Shown: one piece after another, positions 1 to 8,602 of the stretch | Position numbering within the stretch: position 1 is the first letter of the stretch | How the letters are laid out: each line of letters starts with the position of its first letter | Assembly (NCBI RefSeq): GCF_004342605.1 | Contig: NZ_SLZL01000001.1 | Coordinates: 1-64,000, forward strand | Source of the DNA: Caulobacter sp. BK020 | GTDB lineage: Bacteria; Pseudomonadota; Alphaproteobacteria; Caulobacterales; Caulobacteraceae | DNA: 64,000 nucleotides | Reading direction: 5' to 3' | Made by a program: the position numbers and the translations under genes | Notes under the pieces: model-generated | Databases searched by the model: none | What the model was told of the DNA's origin: nothing | The model's input: the letters and a program-made list of their open reading frames with translations, nothing else

Positions 1-342
1 GACGACAGCGGCGTGGGCTGGCATTACATCGCGCCGGGCAAGCCCCAGCAGAACGGCTACAACGAAAGCTTCAACGGCCGGCTGCGCGACGAACTACTGA
101 ACGAGACCCTGTTCCGGTCGCTGCCGCACGCCCGCGCCGTGCTGGAGACCTGGCGGCGCGATTACAACGAGCGCCGGCCCCATTCCAAGCTCGGCTGGAT
201 GACGCCCAGGGCGTACGCCAGCGCCTTCTGCGGAGACACCGGCCGGCACGCTGCGCAGGCTGATAGCTCCGCGCGCCGGCCTCTTGCCACCCACCAACAC
301 CAAGGCTCAAATCAACCCAGGACTCTCGTTATCGCTGGATGA
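1..342 (+). CDS. IS3-family transposase OrfB, C-terminal fragment (5' end outside window)
   Basis: This is the C-terminal part of a DDE transposase of the IS3 family, probably the IS407 type. The reading frame is open from base 1 and ends with TGA at 340-342. The motif [16 protein letters not shown] is the conserved block around the catalytic glutamate (ESFNG), followed by a [13 protein letters not shown] block typical of IS3-family OrfB proteins. The two upstream aspartates lie outside the window. The last residues (TLVIAG) and the following DNA look like the right end of the element. Whether the whole IS is intact cannot be judged here. Confidence 0.88.
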   Translation, partial: DDSGVGWHYIAPGKPQQNGYNESFNGRLRDELLNETLFRSLPHARAVLETWRRDYNERRPHSKLGWMTPRAYASAFCGDTGRHAAQADSSARRPLATHQHQGSNQPRTLVIAG

Positions 343-355
343 AAAATGGGGGTCA
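1..355 (+). mobile_element. right part of an IS3-family insertion sequence
   Basis: The OrfB fragment is followed by CTCGTTATCGCTGGATGAAA and a GGGGG run ending in TCA near 348-355, as expected of an IS3-type right terminal repeat (ends in CA). The exact boundary is uncertain because GTCA-like triplets recur at 352-370. The left end is outside the window, so neither the inverted repeat partner nor the target duplication can be checked. Confidence 0.6.
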
Positions 356-1054
356 CGTCACGGTCACAACGATCAGCAAACGCACCTTGAGAGAGGCCCG
401 TCCCCGGACGCGCTTCTTAACACGCGAGGAGTTCGCTTCTCTCAAATCTGCGGCACCCGACTTCTTCAAGCCGATGCTCGTGCTGGCTGTCGAGACCGGG
501 ATGCGCCGCGAGGAGCTTCTCAGCCTGACGGTGAGGTCGATTGACCTCGAACGGCGGGAGGTTCACCTCGACAAGACCAAGACAAACGCACCACGCCGGG
601 TGCCATTGACGGACACAGCAGCGGTCACAGTCGAAAGCCTCCTGAACGCTCCCAACCGACCGTTGTCGCCCTACCTGTTCTGCAAGGCTGATGGCAGCCG
701 GTATGTGGACCCGAAGAAGGCGTTCGCGTCAGCCTTGAAAGCAAGTGGGATCAAAGACTTCCGCTGGCATGACCTTCGTCACACCTTCGCGTCATGGTGG
801 GTGCAAGCGGGCGGCGACCTCTACCGTCTCAGCAGGGTGCTGGGTCATTCCACGCTGCAAATGAGCGCGCGATATGGCCACCTTCGCACCGACGATCTGC
901 ACGACGAACTGCGGACCTTGGCACAAAAGCGGTCACAGGGGCGTCAGACCAAGGCTCCAGAACTGTCGCCGGAACTGTCCGTGGATTTTGGCTCGCGACC
1001 GTCTAAACCGTTGAAGGAAAACGGTTCTCGACGGTCTGGAGTGTCAGGAGAAAA
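339..1054 (+). pseudogene. tyrosine recombinase/integrase, N-terminally truncated by the IS
   Basis: The catalytic domain of a phage/island tyrosine integrase is complete: TGMRREELL carries the first Arg, TKTNAPRRVPLT the beta-hairpin Lys, WHDLRHTFAS the HxxR box, LGHS the second His and SARYGHL the nucleophilic Tyr. The core-binding N-terminal domain (normally 100-200 residues) is missing; the first codons (MKNGGH) come from the end of the adjacent insertion sequence. No stop codon follows the catalytic domain: the frame runs on through the antisense of tRNA-Arg and into ggt, so its true C-terminus is unclear. It was probably the integrase of an island inserted at the tRNA and is unlikely to be functional. 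Confidence 0.8.
997..1036. repeat. two-part inverted repeat between integrase and tRNA-Arg
   Basis: AACCGTT (1006-1012) pairs with AACGGTT (1020-1026) across a 7-nt loop, and outside it GACCGT (997-1002) pairs with ACGGTC (1031-1036). It lies 19 bp beyond the tRNA 3' end. It could be a tRNA terminator/processing hairpin on the minus strand (no strong T run is visible) or an arm-type integrase site of the lost island. Confidence 0.6.
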
Positions 1055-1131
1055 TGGCGCGCCCGGAACGATTCGAACGTCCGACCCTCAGATTCGTAGT
1101 CTGATGCTCTATCCAGCTGAGCTACGGGCGC
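1055..1131 (-). tRNA. tRNA-Arg (anticodon ACG)
   Basis: On the minus strand a 77-nt cloverleaf can be folded: acceptor GCGCCCG pairs with CGGGCGC, discriminator G and an encoded CCA. The D arm is AGCTCAGCTGGATAGAGC, the anticodon loop is CTACGAA with anticodon ACG closed by the stem TCAGA/TCTGA, and the T loop contains TTCGAAT. It decodes CGN arginine codons after wobble A is deaminated to inosine. The 3' end faces the truncated integrase, the usual arrangement at an island attachment site. Confidence 0.97.
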
Positions 1132-1344
1132 GCACTGCCTTTCGGCGAGGCGGGGGAGATAGCCCGGACCATCCGAGGACGCAAGCGCCTTTTGATGCAG
1201 AAGAGGCGAAGTTTGTGGAGAAGGGCCTCCAGGCCTTGACCCGCAAGGCTCCGCTCCCCTTTTGGAAGGAACGACCTTGGCCACGCGGGGATCGCAACGG
1301 CGCGCTCCCCGTTTCCGTGGCCGGGGTCTTCGAGAAGGTTCGCC

Positions 1345-3075
1345 ATGCGTCTGATCGCCCCCCTGCTCCTTGCCCTGCTCGCCGGCTGCGCGCCCCTCGC
1401 GGCGGAGGCCGGGCCGCCGGCGCCGGCGGCCGCGACGGCGGCGTCCGCCCCCGCCTACACGCCCCGCGGCATGGTGGCGGCGGCCAATCCCCTGGCGGTT
1501 GAGGCCGGTCTGCGGGTGCTGCGCGACGGCGGCACGGCGGTGGACGCGGCGGTGGCGGTGCAGGCGGTGCTGGGCCTGGTCGAGCCGCAGAGCTCGGGCC
1601 TGGGCGGCGGGTCGTTCCTGGTGTTCTACGACGCCAAGACCGGCAAGGTGACCGCCTATGACGGCCGCGAGACGGCGCCGCGGGCGGCGACGCCGCAGCT
1701 GTTCATGGGACCGGACGGCAAGCCGCTGAACTTCGTGACCGCCGTGCTGTCGGGCCGCTCGACCGGCGTGCCCGGCGCGGTCGGCATGCTGGCCCAGGCC
1801 CAGAAGGAACACGGCAAGGCCGCCTGGAACACGCTGTTCAAGGACGCCGAGCGCCTGGCCGACGGCGGCTTCACGGTCAGCCCGCGCCTGGCCGGCATGA
1901 TCAACAGCCCGCGCGTGCCGCAGAACGTCGCGCCGGACGTGATCGCCTATTTCACCAAGCCGGACGGCCAGCGCTACCAGGCCGGCGACACCCTGAAGAA
2001 CCCGGCCTACGCCGCCACCGTGCGCGACCTGGCCGCCAAGGGCCCCAGCGCCCTCTACGACGGCCCCCTGGCCCAGCAGATCGTTGACCGGCTGCACCAG
2101 GGCGACCTGCCCTCCAGCATGACCCTGGCCGACCTGAAGGCCTACAGGCCGCGCTCGGCCGACGCCCTGTGCCGGCCGTGGAAGGTCTACACCGTCTGCG
2201 TGCCCAATCCGTCGTCGAGCGGCGTGTCGGTGCTCCAGGCGCTGATGATGCTGGAGCACACCGACATCGCCCAGCGCGGACCGACCGATCCGGTGGCCTG
2301 GGCCCAGCTGGCGGAGGCCGAGCGGGTGATGTACGCCGACCGCGACCGCTATGTCGGCGATCCGTCGTTCGTGAAGGTGCCGGTCGAGGGCCTGCTGGAT
2401 CCGGCCTATGTCGCCCAGAGGGCCAAGCTGATCGGCAACACCGCCGGGCCGGTCCCGACGTTCGGCCTGCCGAAGGGCGCGCCGGCGGTCGGACCGGACA
2501 AGACCCAGGAGCCGGCCGGGACGACCCACATGGTCATCGTCGATCCGATGGGCAATGTCGTGTCGATGACCACCACGGTCGAGAGCGTGTTCGGCTCGGG
2601 CCGGATGGTCGGCGGGTTCTTCCTCAACAACCAGCTGACCGACTTCAACTTCGACCCGCACGACGGCGACGGGGCGCCGGGGGCCAACGCCGTGGCCGGC
2701 GGCAAGCGGCCGCGTTCGTCGATGGTTCCGATCGTCGTGCTGGACAAGGACGGCAAATTCCTGGCCGCCGTGGGCTCGCCCGGCGGCTCGGCGATCCTGT
2801 CCTACAATCTCAAGGCCATGGTCGGGGTGTTCGACTGGGGCCTGACCATGCAGCAGGCCATCAACCTGCCCAACCTGGTGGCGCGCGGCGACAGCTTCTC
2901 GGCGGACGTCGAGAAGTTCGGGCCGGAGATGACGGCGGCCCTGCAGGCGCGGGGGGTGGCGATCAGGACCGGCCAGAACGAGACCTCCGGCCTGCACGGG
3001 GTGATCGTGCGACCGGGCGGCGTGCTGGAAGGCGGGGCCGACCCCCGCCGCGAGGGGGTGGCCAAGGGGTTGTAG
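1345..3075 (+). CDS. ggt: gamma-glutamyltransferase, predicted lipoprotein
   Basis: This Ntn-hydrolase cleaves or transfers the gamma-glutamyl group of glutathione and related peptides outside the cytoplasm. The 576-residue length suits the full precursor. Residues 1-15 end in LLAGC, a lipobox, so Cys15 is likely lipidated. The large-subunit motif SSGLGGGSF is near residue 85. Autocleavage is expected just before Thr393 in TTHMVIVD, giving the small subunit with SGRMVGGFFLNNQLTDF and the later PGGSAI block. A GAGAAGG ribosome site precedes the ATG. The gene is alone on its strand and is followed by a palindromic repeat. Confidence 0.95.
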   Translation: MRLIAPLLLALLAGCAPLAAEAGPPAPAAATAASAPAYTPRGMVAAANPLAVEAGLRVLRDGGTAVDAAVAVQAVLGLVEPQSSGLGGGSFLVFYDAKTGKVTAYDGRETAPRAATPQLFMGPDGKPLNFVTAVLSGRSTGVPGAVGMLAQAQKEHGKAAWNTLFKDAERLADGGFTVSPRLAGMINSPRVPQNVAPDVIAYFTKPDGQRYQAGDTLKNPAYAATVRDLAAKGPSALYDGPLAQQIVDRLHQGDLPSSMTLADLKAYRPRSADALCRPWKVYTVCVPNPSSSGVSVLQALMMLEHTDIAQRGPTDPVAWAQLAEAERVMYADRDRYVGDPSFVKVPVEGLLDPAYVAQRAKLIGNTAGPVPTFGLPKGAPAVGPDKTQEPAGTTHMVIVDPMGNVVSMTTTVESVFGSGRMVGGFFLNNQLTDFNFDPHDGDGAPGANAVAGGKRPRSSMVPIVVLDKDGKFLAAVGSPGGSAILSYNLKAMVGVFDWGLTMQQAINLPNLVARGDSFSADVEKFGPEMTAALQARGVAIRTGQNETSGLHGVIVRPGGVLEGGADPRREGVAKGL

Positions 3076-3076
3076 G

Positions 3077-3170
3077 ACCCCCTCCGGCCCTTCGCCCCTC
3101 ACACGGGAGGATCTACGCCCTACGTGCTGCTCCCCTCTGGGGGAGCTGTCGCGGAGCGACTGAGGGGGCC
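3077..3170. repeat. palindromic intergenic repeat, family A copy 1
   Basis: The sequence starts CCCCCTCCGGCCCTTCG and ends CTCTGGGGGAGCTGTCG...GACTGAGGGGG, so its ends can pair as a long imperfect hairpin. A second copy of the same pattern lies at 41541-41643. It sits between convergent ggt and the histidine kinase gene and may serve both as a transcription end. Confidence 0.65.
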
Positions 3171-4684
3171 TACGGCTTCGACTTCGCCCTGGGCTTCACC
3201 GGCTCGGGCGGCGGTTCCGGCAGCGGCTCGGGCGCGCCCGCCAGCGTCAGGTCGAACACCGAGCCGCCCGGTCCGGTCTCGACCAGGGCCAGGTCGCCGC
3301 CGTGGCCCTGGGCCAGTTCGCGGGCGATGGCCAGGCCCAGGCCGGTGCCGCCCCGCCGCACCGAGCCGACGAACGGCTGGAACAGGTTGTTGCGCGCCTT
3401 TTCCGGCACGCCGGGGCCGTCGTCGGACAGCCGCAGGATGCTTGAGCCCTCGGCGCGGCGCAGCTCGACGAACACCCGGCCCTTGCCGCCGCGGTCGGGC
3501 GCGCCCTCGATCGCCTCGCGGGCGTTGCGCAGCAGGTTGGTCAGGATGCGGTGCAGCTGGTCCGGATCGGCCAGCACCTGCTCGCGGCCGTCGATCACGG
3601 TCTCCAGGGCCACGCCCGTCGGCTGCAGGCCGGCGTCCTCGGCGGCCATGTCCAGGGCGGCGCGCAGCGGGGTGGCGCGCAGGGCCGGGGCCGGCTCCTT
3701 GGACTTGCCGTAGGCCATCACGTCGCTGGCCAGGGTGATGGCGCGGTCCAGGGCCCGTTCGAGGCGCGGCAGGGCCTGGGCCACCTTGGGGTCGCCCAGG
3801 GCGGCCAGACGGTCGGAGGCCATCTGGGCGCTGGTCAGCATGTTGCGCAGGTCGTGATTGATCTTGGCCACCGCCTCGCCCAGCGCGGCCAGCCGGGCCT
3901 TGGCCTGCAGGGCGGCGATCAGGTCGGTCTGCATCATGTCCAGTTCGCGTTCGGCCCGGCCGATCTCGTCGCGGCGGCGCGAGACCACCACCCGGGCGGC
4001 CGGATCCTCGGGATCGACGCGGAACCGCTCCATGGCCTGGGTGATGCGCTGCATGGGCCGCACCAAGAGGAAGTTCAGCGACAGATAGATCAGCCCGCCG
4101 GCCAGGGCCGCGACGAACAGCGTCACCCCGGCCAGCCGGCCCAGGGTGGCGACCAGCTCGGCCTTCAGCTTGGCGTCGGGCAGCACGATCTCGACGAACT
4201 CGGCCTCCTGGCGGAAGCGCGGCTCGGCCATCACCCGCACCATGCTGCCGGGCGCGCTCTTGAGGGTGAAGAACGGCGCGGCCAGCCAGGAGCCGGGGTT
4301 CTGGCGGCGCAGGTCGACCAGGTAGGGCGGCTGGATCTTCAGGCCGCGCGGCTCCGACGGCAGGACCAGGCGGCGGGCGCCGTCGACCTCGAGCGCCACG
4401 ATCACCACCCCGGCCTGGTCGAGCAGCTGCTGGGAGACCTTGTCGGTCACCCGCCGCTCGGGATCGGCGTCGGCGATGGTCGAGGCCAGCTCGGCGGCCC
4501 GCACCCGGTCCAGCAGCCACTGCTTCTCGAAATAGGCCAGGGCGGGCGGCAGGATGACGACGCCGGCGATGGCCACGAACAGGGCGGTCAGCAGCAGCAG
4601 GCGCGCCGACAGGCCTCCGGGCCACGGGAAGCGACGCCCTGGCCTGGCATTCTCCGGAACGGACGGCGCGACCGGCTCGGTCAT
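3170..4684 (-). CDS. membrane sensor histidine kinase (HAMP-HisKA-HATPase)
   Basis: 504 residues. A first membrane segment (about 27-50) and a second (about 183-207) flank an extracytoplasmic sensor region of some 130 residues; a HAMP-like linker follows. The H box is GEAVAKINHDLRNML with phospho-acceptor His277, the N box is NLLRNAREAIEG (about 383-393), then the G1 box DDGPGVP (421-427) and the G2 box GGTGLGLAIA (445-454). The C-terminus is a Pro/Glu/Lys tail. No response regulator gene is adjacent, so it is an orphan kinase. It is the last gene of a packed five-gene run, 9 bp behind the TVP38-like gene. Confidence 0.93.
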   Translation of the reverse strand: MTEPVAPSVPENARPGRRFPWPGGLSARLLLLTALFVAIAGVVILPPALAYFEKQWLLDRVRAAELASTIADADPERRVTDKVSQQLLDQAGVVIVALEVDGARRLVLPSEPRGLKIQPPYLVDLRRQNPGSWLAAPFFTLKSAPGSMVRVMAEPRFRQEAEFVEIVLPDAKLKAELVATLGRLAGVTLFVAALAGGLIYLSLNFLLVRPMQRITQAMERFRVDPEDPAARVVVSRRRDEIGRAERELDMMQTDLIAALQAKARLAALGEAVAKINHDLRNMLTSAQMASDRLAALGDPKVAQALPRLERALDRAITLASDVMAYGKSKEPAPALRATPLRAALDMAAEDAGLQPTGVALETVIDGREQVLADPDQLHRILTNLLRNAREAIEGAPDRGGKGRVFVELRRAEGSSILRLSDDGPGVPEKARNNLFQPFVGSVRRGGTGLGLAIARELAQGHGGDLALVETGPGGSVFDLTLAGAPEPLPEPPPEPVKPRAKSKP

Positions 4685-4693
4685 TCGTCTGGG

Positions 4694-5431
4694 TTACTTC
4701 ACGTCTGGAGCTTGGGCAACGCGGCGGTTTCGCCAATAGCGCCACAACGGCGGCAGCAAGGCCAGGGCGCCCATCGCCGCGATCGGCAGGTAGATGCGCG
4801 GCGAGAACAGGGTGTGCATCGTCACCGGCTCGCCGCTGGCGAAGATATGGCCCAGGCCCGCGCCGATGCCGGCATAGACGAACGAGCTGGGAATCATCCC
4901 CAGGAACGAGGCCAGCAGATAGGTGCGCACCGGGATGTTCATCAGGCCCGAGGCGACATTGACCAGCAGCAGGGGGAAGGCCGGGATCAGGCGCAGGGTC
5001 AGCAGGTAGGAGAAGGCGTCGGCCCTGAAGCCTTCCTCGATCCGGGTCAGCAGGGCGCCGGGCTTGCGGCGCAGGAAGTCGCCGAAGGCCGAGCGGCAGA
5101 CGAGATAGACCACGGTCGAGCCGCCGGTCGCCCCGGTCACCGCCGCCGCCCCGCCGCCGATCGGTCCGAACAGGAAGCCGCCGGTCAGGGACAGGAACAG
5201 GGCGCCCGGCAGCGAGATCGACACCGTGGCGACGTAGATCAGGATGTAGATCGCCGCGCACTTCAGCGGATTGGCCGCGGCGTAGGCCTGCAGGGCCTGT
5301 CCGTGGGCCTGCAGGGTCGCCAGGTCGAGCTTGCCGGCCAGGCCGCTGGCCAGGGCGGCGACCAGCAGGATCAGCAAGGCCCCCAGCGGCCCGAACCGGC
5401 GCAGCCAGGCCAGGGTGGCGTCAGGCGTCAT
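4694..5431 (-). CDS. TVP38/TMEM64-family membrane protein
   Basis: A 245-residue inner-membrane protein with about six hydrophobic segments. It has the family's central block: GALFLSLTGGFLFGPIGG followed by the G-rich turn and FRADAFSYLLTLRLIPAFPLLLVN, then the PVRTYLLASFLGMIP stretch. Related proteins (DedA/SNARE-associated family) act in lipid scrambling or membrane homeostasis; the substrate here is unknown. The ATG at 5431 overlaps the pyrD stop (ATGA), which settles the start and suggests translational coupling. Confidence 0.88.
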   Translation of the reverse strand: MTPDATLAWLRRFGPLGALLILLVAALASGLAGKLDLATLQAHGQALQAYAAANPLKCAAIYILIYVATVSISLPGALFLSLTGGFLFGPIGGGAAAVTGATGGSTVVYLVCRSAFGDFLRRKPGALLTRIEEGFRADAFSYLLTLRLIPAFPLLLVNVASGLMNIPVRTYLLASFLGMIPSSFVYAGIGAGLGHIFASGEPVTMHTLFSPRIYLPIAAMGALALLPPLWRYWRNRRVAQAPDVK

Positions 5432-6504
5432 CCCGCGCCGACCGCGTCGGTCACCGAGGCGAAGCCCTCGGCGCGCAGCCGGGCGGCCAGGTCGCGCTTG
5501 ATCCGCTGGACCAGGCCGGGGCCGCCATAGACCAGGGCCGAATAGAGCTGCACGGCGCAGGCCCCGGCCCGGATCTTGGCCAGGGCGTCGGCGCCGCTGG
5601 CGACCCCGCCCGCCCCGATCAGGACCAGCCGACCGCTGTTGGCGGCGTGGAACCGGGCCAGCATGGCCGTGGAGGCGGCCAGCAGCGGCCGGCCGGACAG
5701 GCCGCCGCTCTCGCCCTTGTGGGACGAGGCCAGGTCGGTGGGGCGGGCGATCGTGGTGTTGCTGACGATGATCCCGTTCAGGCCGTTGGCCGTGACGGTC
5801 TCGACGATGGCCTCGACCTCGCCGTCCTCCAGGTCGGGCGCGACCTTCAGGAAGATCGGATAGTCGACCGTTCCGGCCGCCTTCAGCAGGCCGCGCGCCT
5901 CGGCGATGCGGCCCAGCAGCTCTTCCAGCGCCGCCCGGGTCTGCAGGGCGCGCAGGCCGGGGGTGTTGGGCGAGGAGATGTTGACGGTGAAATAGTCCGA
6001 CAGGCCCCAGAGCCGCGTCAGGCCGGCGACATAGTCGACGATCCGGTCGGTCGCGTCCTTGTTGGCCCCGATATTGGCCCCGACCACCGGTCTCCGGCGT
6101 TCGGGAACGGGCGCGGCCTTCAGGGCCGACAGGCGGGCGGCGAACGGCTCCAGCCCCGCGTTGTTGAAGCCCATCCGGTTGATCACCGCCTGGTCCTGGG
6201 TCAGGCGAAACAGCCGCGGCCGCGGGTTGCCGGCCTGGGCCAGGGGCGTGACCGTGCCGCATTCCACGAAGCCGAATCCGGCCTGGGACATGGCGGCGGG
6301 CACCTCGGCGTTCTTGTCGAAACCGGCGGCCAGGCCCACGCAGTTGGACAGCGAAAGACCGGCCACCGTGCAGGCCAGGATCGGATCGTCGACGTCGGAC
6401 TGGCGCGGGCCCAGGCCCATCTTCAGACCCCGGATCGCCCAGCCGTGGGCGTCCTCGGGGTCAAGCGCATGCAGGGCTCGGGCGGCGATGTCGTGCAAGG
6501 TCAT
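5428..6504 (-). CDS. pyrD: dihydroorotate dehydrogenase (quinone), class 2
   Basis: This enzyme oxidises dihydroorotate to orotate in de novo pyrimidine synthesis, using FMN and membrane quinone. The 358-residue length and N-terminal helix (membrane association) fit class 2. Motifs include LAAGFDKNAE for FMN/substrate, NRMGFNNAG, and NISSPNTPGL with Ser178 as the expected catalytic base (class 1 enzymes use Cys); IGAGGV and the LYSALVYGGP block bind the FMN phosphate. It lies 10 bp behind the DUF952 gene and overlaps the next gene by 4 bp. Confidence 0.96.
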   Translation of the reverse strand: MTLHDIAARALHALDPEDAHGWAIRGLKMGLGPRQSDVDDPILACTVAGLSLSNCVGLAAGFDKNAEVPAAMSQAGFGFVECGTVTPLAQAGNPRPRLFRLTQDQAVINRMGFNNAGLEPFAARLSALKAAPVPERRRPVVGANIGANKDATDRIVDYVAGLTRLWGLSDYFTVNISSPNTPGLRALQTRAALEELLGRIAEARGLLKAAGTVDYPIFLKVAPDLEDGEVEAIVETVTANGLNGIIVSNTTIARPTDLASSHKGESGGLSGRPLLAASTAMLARFHAANSGRLVLIGAGGVASGADALAKIRAGACAVQLYSALVYGGPGLVQRIKRDLAARLRAEGFASVTDAVGAG

Positions 6505-6514
6505 TGGGGCAGGC

Positions 6515-6859
6515 TCATGCGGCCAGCTCGCCCAGGATCGGCGCGCCGTCGGCGTCCAGCGCGAGCGGCCGCTCGGCGATCACCTCGTCCACCTTCAGCG
6601 CGCGGAACAGGTGCGGGAACAGGGCCCCGCCGCGCGAGGCCTCCCATTTCAGGGCCTCGCCCAGGTCGTCGGCCTCGACGGTCAGCAGCATCAGGTCGGA
6701 CTGGCCCTTGAAATAGAGTTCAGCCGTCCGCTGGGCGGTGTCGTGACCGGAGAAGTGGATGAAGCCGTCGGCCAGGTCGACCGCCGAGCCGGCGAAGACG
6801 CCGGCCGCGCGAGCAGCCTCCCATTCGGCCTTGGGAAGGATCTTGTAGATCTTGCTCAT
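6515..6859 (-). CDS. DUF952 family protein
   Basis: A 114-residue protein with the hallmarks of DUF952: the start IYKILPKAEWEAA, the GFIHFSG motif near residue 33, YFKGQSDLMLLTVE, and the block GALFPHLFRAL. The function is not known; the fold is related to ADP-ribosyltransferase-like proteins according to general family knowledge. The ATG at 6859 overlaps the stop of the upstream phosphatase gene (ATGA). A longer upstream extension in this frame is only the shadow of neighbouring genes. Confidence 0.9.
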   Translation of the reverse strand: MSKIYKILPKAEWEAARAAGVFAGSAVDLADGFIHFSGHDTAQRTAELYFKGQSDLMLLTVEADDLGEALKWEASRGGALFPHLFRALKVDEVIAERPLALDADGAPILGELAA

Positions 6860-7368
6860 TCGCCGCCGTGTCCGCCGTTTTCCGAAGCATAGAACAGGTG
6901 GCTCAAGGTCGGGGCTCCATCGGGGTCGATCGAAAACACCGCGACGGTCGCGGTGGGGAACTTGCCGCGCAGCTGGGCCAGCTTGGCGGGATCGGCCGGA
7001 CCGCCCATGGCCAGGCGCAGGGCCAGCTCGTGCAGGCCGGGATTGTGGCCCACGACCATGACCGTTCCTTTGTCGGGCGCCTCCTCGCGAATCGCCGCCA
7101 GCACGTCCTGGGCCTCGGCGTGATAGAGGTCGCGGCGGGTGGCGGCTCGCGCCTTGGGAAACGCCGGGGCGGCGGCGTCCCAGGTCTCGCGGGTGCGGCG
7201 GGCCGAGGAGACCAGGGCAAGGTCTGGCGACAGGCCGGCCTTGGCCAGGACCTTGGCCATCAGGGCCGCGTCGTTCTGGCCGCGCGGCGCCAGGGCGCGC
7301 TCGAAATCGCCGCCCGACGCGGCGTGTTGCTCGGCCTTGCCGTGGCGCATGAGGATCAGTCGGTCCAT
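6856..7368 (-). CDS. SixA-like histidine phosphatase
   Basis: A 170-residue member of the histidine phosphatase superfamily, single-domain like SixA. The catalytic motif is LMRHGKAE with His9; SSARRTRETW supplies the second Arg, and VVGHNPGLHE holds the second catalytic His. SixA proteins dephosphorylate phosphohistidine on HPt domains or PTS proteins; the target here is unknown. I start at the ATG of MDRLILMRHG; the 26 extra residues further upstream have no family features. First gene of the run that ends with a histidine kinase; divergent from metX. Confidence 0.88.
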   Translation of the reverse strand: MDRLILMRHGKAEQHAASGGDFERALAPRGQNDAALMAKVLAKAGLSPDLALVSSARRTRETWDAAAPAFPKARAATRRDLYHAEAQDVLAAIREEAPDKGTVMVVGHNPGLHELALRLAMGGPADPAKLAQLRGKFPTATVAVFSIDPDGAPTLSHLFYASENGGHGGE

Positions 7369-7444
7369 GATCCTCCATAGCCTTGACCGGAGCGCATCGG
7401 AAGCGCGCGGTTGACACGGAACACGCCAAGCGGTCCAAGGCGGC

Positions 7445-8602
7445 ATGGCTGAACTCGACTTCGCCGGACCTGTGCTGTCGGAAGGCGGAACCTGGCGGTT
7501 TCCGTCCCATCAACCTCTGCGGCTCGACTCCGGCGCCCAGCTGGAAAACCTGGAGATCGCCTACCGCACCTGGGGCGAGCTGAACGCCGACGGCACCAAC
7601 GCGATCCTGATCTGCCATGCCCTGACCGGCGACCAGCACGTGGCCGGAACCCACCCGGTCAGCGGCAAGCCCGGCTGGTGGACCCGCCTGGTCGGTCCCG
7701 GCAAGCCGATCGATCCGGCCAAGCACTTCGTCATCTGCTCCAACGTGGTGGGCGGCTGCATGGGCTCGACCGGCCCCGCCTCGATCAATCCGGCCACCGG
7801 CAAGGCCTACGGCCTGAGCTTCCCGGTGATCACCATCGCCGACATGGTGCGGGCCCAGGCCATGCTGGTCGAGGCGCTGGGCGTCGAGAACCTGCTGGCC
7901 GTGGTGGGCGGCTCGATGGGCGGCATGCAGGTGCAGCAATGGGCGGCCGACTATCCCGACAAGCTGTTCAGCGCGGTGATCGTCGCGTCGGCCTCGCGCC
8001 ACTCGGCCCAGAACATCGCCTTCCACGAGGTGGGCCGCCAGGCGATCATGGCCGACCCCGACTGGAAGGCCGGCGCCTACGCCGAAGGCAAGTCCCGGCC
8101 GGAAAAAGGCCTGGCCGTGGCGCGGATGGCCGCCCACATCACCTACCTGTCCGAACCGGCCCTGCAGCGGAAGTTCGGCCGCGAGCTGCAGCGCGACGGC
8201 CTGTCGTGGGGCTTCGACGCCGACTTCCAGGTGGAGAGCTACCTGCGCCACCAGGGGGCCAGCTTCGTCGACCGCTTCGACGCCAACTCCTATCTCTACA
8301 TCACCCGGGCCATGGACTATTTCGACCTGGCCGCCGCCCATGGCGGGGTATTGGCCCAGGCCTTCGCCGGGGCGCGCCACGTACGCTTCTGCGTGCTGTC
8401 GTTCACCAGCGACTGGCTCTATCCGACCGCCGAGAACCGCCACATCGTCCGCGCCCTGACCGCCGCCGGCTGCCGCGCGGCCTTCGTCGAGATCGAGAGC
8501 GACAAGGGCCACGACGCCTTCCTGCTGGACGAGCCGGTGATGGACGCGGCGCTGCAGGGCTTCCTCGGCTCGGTCGAACGGGAGCGGGGTCTGGCCAAAT
8601 GA
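7445..8602 (+). CDS. metX: homoserine O-acetyltransferase
   Basis: An alpha/beta-hydrolase-fold acyltransferase that activates homoserine for methionine synthesis. The nucleophile elbow is [10 protein letters not shown] with Ser157; Asp323 (SFTSDWLYP) and His356 (DKGHDAF) complete the triad. Other MetX blocks present are HALTGDQH and [12 protein letters not shown]. The 385-residue length is typical. metW overlaps by ATGA, the common metXW pairing in proteobacteria. A TTGACA at 7411-7416 could be a -35 element, but no convincing -10 follows. Confidence 0.95.
   Translation: MAELDFAGPVLSEGGTWRFPSHQPLRLDSGAQLENLEIAYRTWGELNADGTNAILICHALTGDQHVAGTHPVSGKPGWWTRLVGPGKPIDPAKHFVICSNVVGGCMGSTGPASINPATGKAYGLSFPVITIADMVRAQAMLVEALGVENLLAVVGGSMGGMQVQQWAADYPDKLFSAVIVASASRHSAQNIAFHEVGRQAIMADPDWKAGAYAEGKSRPEKGLAVARMAAHITYLSEPALQRKFGRELQRDGLSWGFDADFQVESYLRHQGASFVDRFDANSYLYITRAMDYFDLAAAHGGVLAQAFAGARHVRFCVLSFTSDWLYPTAENRHIVRALTAAGCRAAFVEIESDKGHDAFLLDEPVMDAALQGFLGSVERERGLAK

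Noticed and set aside
1003..3102. 699-residue minus-strand reading frame
   Set aside because: It is antisense to ggt and ends in the translated tRNA-Arg sequence (PVAQLDRASDYESEG), a classic artefact.
3551..5530. 659-residue plus-strand frame
   Set aside because: Antisense to the histidine kinase and TVP38-like genes, both with clear families; the composition (Gln/His/Gly/Arg) is typical of a GC-rich shadow.
7369..7444. SAM-II riboswitch upstream of metX
   Set aside because: Alphaproteobacterial metX/metA genes often have one, but the conserved pseudoknot sequence is not present in this 76-bp gap.
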